Source: a virus. From it: DNA of 42,996 nt. The notes beneath the pieces are model-generated. The model saw only the letters and a program-made list of their open reading frames with translations, had not been told where the DNA came from and searched no databases. This document shows positions 33,626-39,816 of this stretch, one piece after another (within the stretch, counting starts at the first letter, position 1; the number at the start of each line of letters is the position of its first letter). The translations under genes were made by a program, and so were the position numbers. The stretch spans positions 1 to 42,996 of IMG/VR virus record IMGVR_UViG_3300032282_004968; one strand, 5' to 3'.

Positions 33626-34141
33626 ATGGGTAGAGGGATCTTCCGAAGTGGTCCTGGAGCGTTGTTGACTCCAGATCAGCTTGCTGCAAACTTCTCGTTG
33701 CCTGTTTATCGGATTGTGACGGGCAGTGCCCAGGTTACCTTCCCAAATCAAGATCGCGGTAAGCAATCTAGCTACGTTTTGCTGACCGGGACGAACTCCA
33801 GTGTCCACAGTGACATCAACTGGCTTGCCAACTTCCCATTGACATTGAACTGGTTTCAATGGGAGAGCGTGATTGTCCCTGTTTTGTTGGATCCCCGAGT
33901 TTCGGGTTGGTCCGGTGTTCTTCGCAGCAATGGGAAACCTTGCTACCTGTCGAACACGATAGTTGGACCTACAGGTCAAGTAGCTCAAACGACTTCAGGG
34001 CTCGTCCTGGAACAGGGAGTCGAGATAGGTACCGAGGTACTTGGTACAACCGGAATTACCCGGTTGTTGGGTGTCCTCGAATACGTCGAACTCATATCGG
34101 GTCTGATTCGTACTCGGGCCGAGGGGGTTCGCGCCACTTGA
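33626..34141 (+). CDS. Hypothetical protein
   Basis: 171-residue protein of unknown family. ATG 33626 has GGTGA five bases upstream; an in-frame GTG nine bases earlier overlaps that site. The product is beta-rich with Trp-containing strands ('DINWLANFPLTLNWFQW', 'SGWSGVLRSNGKPCYL') and a repetitive 'GTEVLGTTGITRLLGVLEYVEL' stretch. A competing minus-strand open frame (33395-33988) covers the same bases but looks less protein-like. It precedes a zinc ribbon and the delta-prime gene on the same strand. No function is visible. Confidence 0.5.
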   Translation: MGRGIFRSGPGALLTPDQLAANFSLPVYRIVTGSAQVTFPNQDRGKQSSYVLLTGTNSSVHSDINWLANFPLTLNWFQWESVIVPVLLDPRVSGWSGVLRSNGKPCYLSNTIVGPTGQVAQTTSGLVLEQGVEIGTEVLGTTGITRLLGVLEYVELISGLIRTRAEGVRAT

Positions 34142-34160
34142 TTTGAGCGTATCATGGTTC

Positions 34161-34340
34161 ATGGAACCAATCAGACACGATAATCAAGTCGGCCGCCGCA
34201 TTTGGATCAAATGCCGGGCATCGGAAAAGTGCTCAGGCAATCAGGCTGAGATCAAAATGCGATTCAGCCTTCCTACTGGTGGAACCAGTATCAGGTACAA
34301 ATGCCTGACTTGCGGCAAATCGTTCCACATCACGGTTTGA
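34161..34340 (+). CDS. Small zinc ribbon protein
   Basis: 59-residue protein with two Cys pairs: 'KCRASEKC' and 'YKCLTCGKSF', enclosing about 23 residues of mostly beta structure ('AEIKMRFSLP', 'TSIRYKC'). It is a typical one-zinc ribbon. ATG 34161 is in the conserved-looking place ('MEPIRHDNQVGRRIWIKC'); the ribosome site is weak. It lies just before the delta-prime gene, separated by four bases. Similar micro-proteins in large phages often bind RNA polymerase or nucleic acid, but which is not known here. Confidence 0.6.
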   Translation: MEPIRHDNQVGRRIWIKCRASEKCSGNQAEIKMRFSLPTGGTSIRYKCLTCGKSFHITV

Positions 34341-34344
34341 CCTC

Positions 34345-34938
34345 ATGGGAACACCTATCTTGTTCCACGGCCCCGAAGGTCGGGACAAAGCCGTCTCATG
34401 GTCTACTGAGACAGGACGCCCTGTCTCAGAACCCATCGGGGATAATGGACTCAAGGTTGATGATTCAAGGTTGATCGTCAACCTTGCCAACCAAGGGGGT
34501 GTAGGGGACAAGCCCCCAACCCTGGTCATCGGCCCGATTGATCGGGCTACGGTCGAAGCTGCGGACGCCTTGTTGAAAACCCTTGAAGACTTGGCCGAGG
34601 GACCGCTCAGAATCGCCCTTTGGGCTGACTTTTTGATCGGGGTGTCACCGACCATCCGGTCCAGGACGCAAGACCTTTGGTGCCCCGGCACGGTACGTTT
34701 CCCGAGGTCGGTCAAACAGGCTGCGGAGAACATCATCACAGCCTCTCGACAAGGCGTTGGGGTTCTCGATGCGGTTTGTTCCGCACTCGACGGGAACGAC
34801 CCCGAAATCTTGCTTGATGCCGTGGTGGCAAATATGTCCGTTGAGGACTTGGCTCTTTGGGAAAGACTACGACCCATGCTGGGAGCCAAGTGGGTGACTG
34901 CAAAGACCGCCTTCATCGATACGGTCTTGGGATACTGA
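34345..34938 (+). CDS. holB: Clamp-loader delta-prime-like subunit
   Basis: 197-residue AAA+-derived protein. The diagnostic segment 'EAADALLKTLEDLAEGPLRIALWA', then 'SPTIRSRTQDLW', matches the DnaX/delta-prime 'NALLKTLEEP...L.l......PTI.SRc' order. The P-loop is degenerate (HGPEGRDKAV), as in delta-prime, which does not hydrolyse ATP. It is shorter than bacterial HolB (~330 residues): the zinc module and part of the C-terminal collar domain are reduced. The stop is one base before the delta gene, so the two are co-expressed. It would work in a pentamer with DnaX (11699-13060) and delta. Confidence 0.72.
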   Translation: MGTPILFHGPEGRDKAVSWSTETGRPVSEPIGDNGLKVDDSRLIVNLANQGGVGDKPPTLVIGPIDRATVEAADALLKTLEDLAEGPLRIALWADFLIGVSPTIRSRTQDLWCPGTVRFPRSVKQAAENIITASRQGVGVLDAVCSALDGNDPEILLDAVVANMSVEDLALWERLRPMLGAKWVTAKTAFIDTVLGY

Positions 34939-34939
34939 T

Positions 34940-35872
34940 ATGAGCGCCGCCAAGCCCATTATGATTCTCCTGGGGTCCGAAGAATTCTTGCGTGACCGCG
35001 AAAAGAGACGACTGATCTCTATCGCATACCAGAAAAACTACAGAATCGTACATGCGTCTACTCAAGCTGAGATCGACTCAGAAGTGAGTACGGCGGGGAT
35101 TTTGAGCATCGAACCCATTCTGATCGTCACAGACTTTGTTCCCGATTTGAGGGACTCAGAGATCGTGAGCTTTCTCGTGGTCCTGGAGGGTGACAAAACG
35201 CCTGAGAACTTGCCGTCCAATGCAAAGACGGTCGTTTTCGCGAAGCCGACGACCAAAGGTGACCGTCGACAGGCTGCCGGGCGTTTCTGCACCCAGGAAG
35301 CCAAACGGCTCGGTGTGCCGTTGGCCGAATCCGATAAACTGGCAGAGGCAATCGTCGGCATCACCGGGGACGACCTCGGTGTGATTTCCTGGGAGATTTA
35401 CAAGGCAAGCCTTTTTGCCAGATCCACCGGATCGCCAACGATTACGCAAGAAATCATCGCGCAAACAGGTCGACGCATGGGCGGGAACCTCGACCTATCG
35501 GCATTGACCAACGCCCTTGGTCGTCAAGATGGCCCCGCATTGGCTCGATTGTTTGCTCGACATGCGGACGATGCGACGATGTTGCTTTTACGAGCCAAGG
35601 GTGGTCCCGCTGATGCGGCTGTTCTCTGGCTACGAATGAGCATGGCCGTGGCCAACAAGCCCGCGAATGTCGATGAACTTGCGGCTTTGTTCGGATGCCC
35701 TACGTGGCAAGTCAAAAATCGCGATATGCCGGCAATCAAACGATGGGGAGTTGAACGTCTGCGTGGCCTATTAAAGGCCATAGCAGAACTGGAACGAAGC
35801 ATCGTCGAAGGACGATGCTCAAACCCATGGCTGGCTTGCCAAGGCATTTTGCTGGCCTCAGTGAGGACATGA
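34940..35872 (+). CDS. holA: Clamp-loader delta-like subunit
   Basis: 310-residue protein with the layout of HolA. The start 'IMILLGSEEFLRDREKRRLI' corresponds to the delta 'YLLYGeDefL' motif. 'ILIVTDFVPDLRD' follows, then 'EAIVGITGDDLGVISWEIYKASLFA' (shown in part), the counterpart of 'GNDLR.L..ELEKL'. The last third is helical and carries 'PTWQVKNRDMPAIKRWG' and 'NPWLACQGILLASV', as in the delta collar domain. Delta opens the clamp ring. ATG 34940 has GGGA seven bases upstream and follows the delta-prime stop by one base. With delta-prime, DnaX and the DnaN-like clamp, it completes a bacterial-type loader in this genome. Confidence 0.75.
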   Translation: MSAAKPIMILLGSEEFLRDREKRRLISIAYQKNYRIVHASTQAEIDSEVSTAGILSIEPILIVTDFVPDLRDSEIVSFLVVLEGDKTPENLPSNAKTVVFAKPTTKGDRRQAAGRFCTQEAKRLGVPLAESDKLAEAIVGITGDDLGVISWEIYKASLFARSTGSPTITQEIIAQTGRRMGGNLDLSALTNALGRQDGPALARLFARHADDATMLLLRAKGGPADAAVLWLRMSMAVANKPANVDELAALFGCPTWQVKNRDMPAIKRWGVERLRGLLKAIAELERSIVEGRCSNPWLACQGILLASVRT

Positions 35873-35875
35873 TCT

Positions 35876-36298
35876 ATGCCGGCGTATCAGAAGAAATCCA
35901 GCATCCTACATAACTTGCGAGGCGAACCTGACCAATTACTGATCATTCAGTGGACAGGTGCCGTCTTGCTTGCACTGGCGATCATCTGGAATTTCGCCGT
36001 AGATGCCTACCTCGGTCACGAAGTAAACATCAGTGAAAATGGCTCCGTGTCCATCCTGCCCACACGATATCGACCCATCAGCGCAGAAACCGTATTGCTG
36101 CTCATGGCCGCAGCCGGTGGCGCAGGCGGCATGTATAACTGGCGCCGAGGTCAAGACCGACGCCATGAAATCGAACGACTCAAAATCACACCCCATAATC
36201 CCACGCTGACCCCGACTTCAGGATCATATGCCCGAGGTCGAAACCCCTCCAAGAACCCCCTCGACACCGACCCCGGTGATCCAGATGCTCGGATCTAA
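35876..36298 (+). CDS. Two-helix membrane protein
   Basis: 140-residue protein with two transmembrane helices: 'LLIIQWTGAVLLALAIIW' (about 22-40) and 'ETVLLLMAAAGGAGGMY' (about 71-87). A ~30-residue loop joins them, and a basic, proline-rich C-terminal tail ('NWRRGQDRRHEIERLK') should be cytoplasmic. ATG 35876 has GAGG nine bases upstream and starts three bases after the delta stop. It could be a holin/spanin accessory or a membrane anchor, but the tail does not fit a typical holin. The family is not recognised. Confidence 0.6.
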   Translation: MPAYQKKSSILHNLRGEPDQLLIIQWTGAVLLALAIIWNFAVDAYLGHEVNISENGSVSILPTRYRPISAETVLLLMAAAGGAGGMYNWRRGQDRRHEIERLKITPHNPTLTPTSGSYARGRNPSKNPLDTDPGDPDARI

Positions 36299-36374
36299 CT
36301 GATAGTTGATAAGCATTGCCGTGTGCTATCGACGCCGCAAATGTTGGCAGCCGTCGCGATTGCGGGAGGACCCA

Positions 36375-36722
36375 ATGTCGGGTGCAGATAAAGAAACGCG
36401 ATTCGATACCGTGAGCTTGCAGGTTGAGATCAAAATGCGTCTTAAAGACGGTGCAATCTGGACCTCACATCGACCGGCTACGCCCGGTGATGCTTCTCGT
36501 CTGGAGAACTGGCCCTCGCGAGGTCTCGTTCAGACAGCCCATGCCTTGATGATTGAAGCCCTGCGCCGTGAAGCCTACACAATGGCTATCACAACCATGT
36601 CGCAAGGTCAGGAAGTAACCGCTGAATCAATGCAAGAATCACTGACCATCATGGTACAACAATTCGTCCAACGTTTCGGCCCAGGCGCCGTCCAAGATGC
36701 CCTGGAAAAAATCAAGACATAG
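36375..36722 (+). CDS. Small hypothetical protein
   Basis: 115-residue protein, unrecognised. ATG 36375 has GGAGG five bases upstream, which fixes the start against a longer open frame beginning at 36306. The product has a beta hairpin near the start ('VSLQVEIKMRLKDGAIWTS') and a long C-terminal helix ('LTIMVQQFVQRFGPGAV'). It ends with TAG; the following peptidase ATG is in the same frame 15 codons further on. It is probably in one unit with the membrane protein and the peptidase. Confidence 0.6.
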   Translation: MSGADKETRFDTVSLQVEIKMRLKDGAIWTSHRPATPGDASRLENWPSRGLVQTAHALMIEALRREAYTMAITTMSQGQEVTAESMQESLTIMVQQFVQRFGPGAVQDALEKIKT

Positions 36723-36738
36723 GAATCCTATTTTCGCA

Positions 36739-36760
36739 ACTCCTGCACATACGCAGGAGT
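36739..36760 (+). promoter_or_regulatory. Hairpin hiding the peptidase ribosome site
   Basis: ACTCCTGC (36739-36746) pairs perfectly with GCAGGAGT (36753-36760), with a 6-base loop. The right arm contains the AGGAG (36755-36759) that serves ATG 36765. The structure would mask the site and could act as a translational switch. Confidence 0.55.
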
Positions 36761-36764
36761 CAGC

Positions 36765-38669
36765 ATGTCCATTAAGACCGTCATCACAGGATATGCCCTA
36801 CTACTGGCGCAGTCCTATGTCGTCACAAATCCGTTCTTCGGCGAAACCGAAATACGGAAGTTCATCGCCCTCCGTGAACGGTTTCACCCCGAATTCACAC
36901 AAGCCTGCCTGCAACTCGCTCAAAATATCGAAAATGGCGACTACGGACACGGACTGGAAACCGCCGTGCCCATCCTGCGCTCCGTCAGCCAAATCACCCG
37001 AAAAGATGTCCACAGGGCAATACTGGCCGTAACCCGCGCATTCCGGAACCTCTTCGCGTCCAACCTGCCCCCAGAAATGCCCGGCGATATACGCAACATG
37101 GTCTATCTGGCCAAAGTCTGCATGCACGCCGACCAATACGGACACGAACACAAATACCTGTTCGAGAAAGTTATCCAGTCAAACCCAGAACCAACCCAAA
37201 TCAAGACCTTCCTGCGCCAAATCATCAAACTGCCCGTGCTCGCAACCATGACGCCCCTCGAAGAGGCAAATCCCGGCGCATGGTTCGATATGACACCAGA
37301 AAAAAGAGTCGCCATACGCTCACGTATGACGCAACTCGACAAAGAACTCAAAAACGCCTTCGACCAGATTCAAGACGCAAACGCCCGCTCTGCCGAATAC
37401 AAACGCATCTCCGCCGAACAAACCGCACTCAATGCCGAAGCCGGTGTGCCCACCCCCATTATCATGCGGGCCGAAGAAGAACCACTCGAAACCACCCTGC
37501 ACCGAGAATCAAAACTCGAAGCAGATGGACCCACCGCATATCTACTCGACAAACTCATTCAAGACATCGAAACACACTTCACCCAATACCCAGATGCCAA
37601 AGTCACAAGACGAATACTCAACGCACTACTCAAAGAACTCGCACAAGCCCGAACTTTGACCACGGCACAACGAATCCTACGCAACGCCATCGACCGGAAA
37701 ATCATCAGCCGCGACTGGGAAGAAAACATCAAGAACCTGATCTCACAAGTCAGCAAAAATAAATGCGTCGCTGAAGGCATACCACTTCAACCACTACGCT
37801 GGAAACACGTCTCGCCCGAAGAATTCATCACACGCCACAAACTCGAATACAATGGCGTCGTATTCCCCAACAACCACGAACCAGATACAAACGTACTCGG
37901 CAAAGTCTCTCGCGCAATCTCAGACCTCGAAATGGTCTTCGGGAATGACTTCTGCCGCATGCACAAAATCCCTCTACAATTCAAGTTCACTGAACCACAC
38001 TCAGGCGCCCTCGCCTCGTACTTCATGTACGACCGCAAACTAAACGCCTTCCAACCACACGTCACACTCGGCCAAGATTTCGACGGCCTGATCGCTCACG
38101 AACTGTCCCACTTCTTCGATGACGCACTCGGATACAAACTCGGCACCGGCGGAACCCTCTTTGTCAACACCGGCGTACCACTGACCTACTTCAACGAATC
38201 ACGCCCCCCACACCCACTCATCGCCGAATTCGTCAAAGCCATACTCGCATCACCCGACTATGCCCGCTGGGAAGATTACCTGTCCGCAGCTTACGAAAAC
38301 GTCATACCCGACGCTCTCGCCAAACACGGCTTCGACCCATACACGGCAAAAGATGCAAACGGCAACCTGTATCTCGATGCCATATACAAATCACAACTGC
38401 CACCCGGCGTCGTCGAAACCGCTGAGAAGAACTATCGCACCCTCACGGGCGGCGATGTCCGGAAACTCACCTATATACAGTCAGGTGTCGAAATCTGGGC
38501 TCGCATGTCCGAACAATACGTCTACACAAAACTCGCACGCATGGGCATCTCAAATCCATGGCTGACCAGAATCACATACGACGATGACCCGAAGTTCATG
38601 GAACAGAAAAGGTTCGAAACCACGCTCGAACCCATACTCGACCGTATCTTCAAAGCCATCAAAAAATAA
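36765..38669 (+). CDS. Large HExxH zinc metallopeptidase-like protein
   Basis: 634-residue protein. The C-terminal ~230 residues hold a zinc peptidase site: HELSH (His445, Glu446, His449) in 'LIAHELSHFFDDALG', with a downstream Glu (576) in 'GVEIWARMSEQYVYTKL' as the likely third ligand. This resembles the peptidase domain found in polyvalent proteins of phages and plasmids ('HE..H..D...E.fAR..E.Yv'). The N-terminal ~400 residues are helical, with a possible coiled coil ('RSRMTQLDKELKNAFDQIQDAN', in part), and are not recognised. The coding strand is strikingly rich in A and C. ATG 36765 has AGGAG within a hairpin. It may act inside the virion or on a host target early in infection. Confidence 0.68.
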   Translation: MSIKTVITGYALLLAQSYVVTNPFFGETEIRKFIALRERFHPEFTQACLQLAQNIENGDYGHGLETAVPILRSVSQITRKDVHRAILAVTRAFRNLFASNLPPEMPGDIRNMVYLAKVCMHADQYGHEHKYLFEKVIQSNPEPTQIKTFLRQIIKLPVLATMTPLEEANPGAWFDMTPEKRVAIRSRMTQLDKELKNAFDQIQDANARSAEYKRISAEQTALNAEAGVPTPIIMRAEEEPLETTLHRESKLEADGPTAYLLDKLIQDIETHFTQYPDAKVTRRILNALLKELAQARTLTTAQRILRNAIDRKIISRDWEENIKNLISQVSKNKCVAEGIPLQPLRWKHVSPEEFITRHKLEYNGVVFPNNHEPDTNVLGKVSRAISDLEMVFGNDFCRMHKIPLQFKFTEPHSGALASYFMYDRKLNAFQPHVTLGQDFDGLIAHELSHFFDDALGYKLGTGGTLFVNTGVPLTYFNESRPPHPLIAEFVKAILASPDYARWEDYLSAAYENVIPDALAKHGFDPYTAKDANGNLYLDAIYKSQLPPGVVETAEKNYRTLTGGDVRKLTYIQSGVEIWARMSEQYVYTKLARMGISNPWLTRITYDDDPKFMEQKRFETTLEPILDRIFKAIKK

Positions 38670-39131
38670 ACCCACCGCACCCACCCACACCCACCTAAAA
38701 TGACGTAGCCTTCCATAAAACCCCCCTCCCCCCAGACAAACTAAGTCACATACCCACGTACCCACGTAGTCAATTAGCCACGTAGCCAATTAGCCAATTA
38801 GCCACGTTGTCAGTCGGTCACGGTCACGCCCGTAAGGGCAGACCTAAACCAATTTCCAGACCGCGTCGTTTTCGGTACGGTTTCAATATGGCTTCTGCGG
38901 TGGACAAAAAGCCACGGAAAGGTTTTCCGCGCGGTTCTGGGGAAATTGCCTTGGGGTGGTCGTGGTGGGGCTGCAAAAATCCGGTTGGCTTGATGCGGCA
39001 AAAAACCGGGGATGGTCCGTAGTACGGACTACCTGAACTACCTGGACAATGAGCGTGGGGGGGGCTACGTGGGGGGGCTACGTGCGGAGGTGATCTACTG
39101 GGGGGGGGCGTGCTTGCTGGAGAGACTGATT
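38670..39131. other. 462-bp convergent intergenic region with repeats and G-runs
   Basis: It lies between the ends of two convergent genes. In order: a CCCACC-rich start; short repeats of CCACGTAG and CAATTAGC (38757-38806); the dispersed element copy B (38878-38940); a GTCCGTA/TACGGAC palindrome near 39016-39030; and three long G-runs (39057-39064, 39071-39077, 39100-39108) around two copies of GGCTACGTG. CCACGTAGCC (38778-38787) and GGCTACGTGG (39063-39072) are an inverted pair. I see no convincing gene. The plus strand changes from A/C-rich to G/T-rich across it. Confidence 0.6.
38878..38940. repeat. Dispersed intergenic element, copy B
   Basis: 63 bases sharing CGGTTTCAATATG, CTGCGG and GGAAAGGTTTTCCG.GCGGTT with copy A at 20856-20919. 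In this copy the middle forms GTGG/CCAC, the next bases form GGAAA/TTTCC, and ACCGCG (just upstream) pairs with CGCGGT, giving a branched fold. It is located between convergent genes, away from any start codon. Confidence 0.55.
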
Positions 39132-39647
39132 TTACGAATGCTCGCGACGCCATTGTTCCTGATGTGGCCTGCCGCAAAAGAACACGCCGATGCGATTGGC
39201 TTTGACGTCAGAGGGTTTGCGGTTGAGGGGTTGTTTGCATACGCCACACTGGACAATGACGCTGCCACGACCTTTGACTGCGGCAACGGGAGACGTGCCG
39301 GTGACGGTGACTGCGGCAACGGGAGACGGGGATGTGGTGTGGGTTGTTTGTCGCTGGAGTCGTGCGGCGTTTGCGACTTCGATGGGGGGCCTGTTGACGG
39401 CAGAGTGTGCCCTGGAACAGAAGAAGACGCCGTTCTTAGACTTGGCGACATCGGATGCGCGTCTTTGAATGTTGATCTTGCATACGGCGCATTTCACGGT
39501 GACAAGAGTCGGATTGGTGTGACTATGTGTAGGTGGGGAGATGGGGGCCTGTAGTCGCAGGTTCTCTTCAGCGCGAGCGCGTACCCTTTCGAGGGTGGCC
39601 TTGACTTGTGCGATGGCGTTTTCGTGTTGTGTGTTTGTTGAGGGCAT
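39132..39647 (-). CDS. Protein with two repeated zinc fingers
   Basis: 171-residue protein. The N-terminal helix ('ENAIAQVKATLERVRARAEENL') is followed by two copies of one finger: 'VKCAVCKINIQRRASDV' with 'GVFFCSRAH', and 'VQCGVCKQPLNRKPSDV' with 'GVFFCGRPH'. The pattern CxxC....FFC.R.H is like the zinc fingers attached to phage HNH endonucleases, but no HNH core is present. A Thr/Pro/Val-rich linker joins the copies. ATG 39647 has AAAGG six bases upstream; the upstream in-frame extension runs through hairpins and is unlikely to be translated. It is a probable DNA-binding protein. The coding strand is A/C-rich. Confidence 0.65.
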   Translation of the reverse strand: MPSTNTQHENAIAQVKATLERVRARAEENLRLQAPISPPTHSHTNPTLVTVKCAVCKINIQRRASDVAKSKNGVFFCSRAHSAVNRPPIEVANAARLQRQTTHTTSPSPVAAVTVTGTSPVAAVKGRGSVIVQCGVCKQPLNRKPSDVKANRIGVFFCGRPHQEQWRREHS

Positions 39648-39732
39648 ATCGGGCCTTTGAGAGGGGCATCCCGTGTACCAGCATGACGTTGCTGCGGCGG
39701 GGATGCGAACGGAGGAGAGGTGATTCAAACAG

Positions 39733-39809
39733 AGCCAAGTGTGTTCATCAAGCCACTTGGCTTTGAGAGTCTTCAATGGGTATATCCCTTCTACAGTTCT
39801 AGAAGGGAT
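39733..39809 (-). terminator. Two hairpins downstream of the VWA gene
   Basis: 39784-39792 pairs with 39801-39809 (9 bp perfect, ATCCCTTCT/AGAAGGGAT, 8-base loop), starting 7 bases after the VWA stop on the minus strand. 39733-39741 pairs with 39754-39762 (9 bp perfect, AGCCAAGTG/CACTTGGCT, 12-base loop). Neither has a T-run. They separate the VWA gene from the zinc-finger gene. I looked for a tRNA here and found none. Confidence 0.45.
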
Positions 39810-39816
39810 CATACCA

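Noticed and set aside
33395-33988. Minus-strand frame ending in Pro/Gln pentapeptide repeats
   Set aside because: Its first two thirds overlap a better plus-strand gene and look like antisense sequence. Only the repeat part looks protein-like, so it is not listed as a gene.
37280-37762. Plus-strand 160-codon frame inside the peptidase gene
   Set aside because: Its Arg/Thr/His-rich product comes from the A/C-rich composition in a shifted frame.
39648-39816. tRNA gene between the zinc-finger and VWA genes
   Set aside because: GTTCGCATCC resembles a T-loop, but no matching T-stem, acceptor stem or anticodon arm can be built on either strand.
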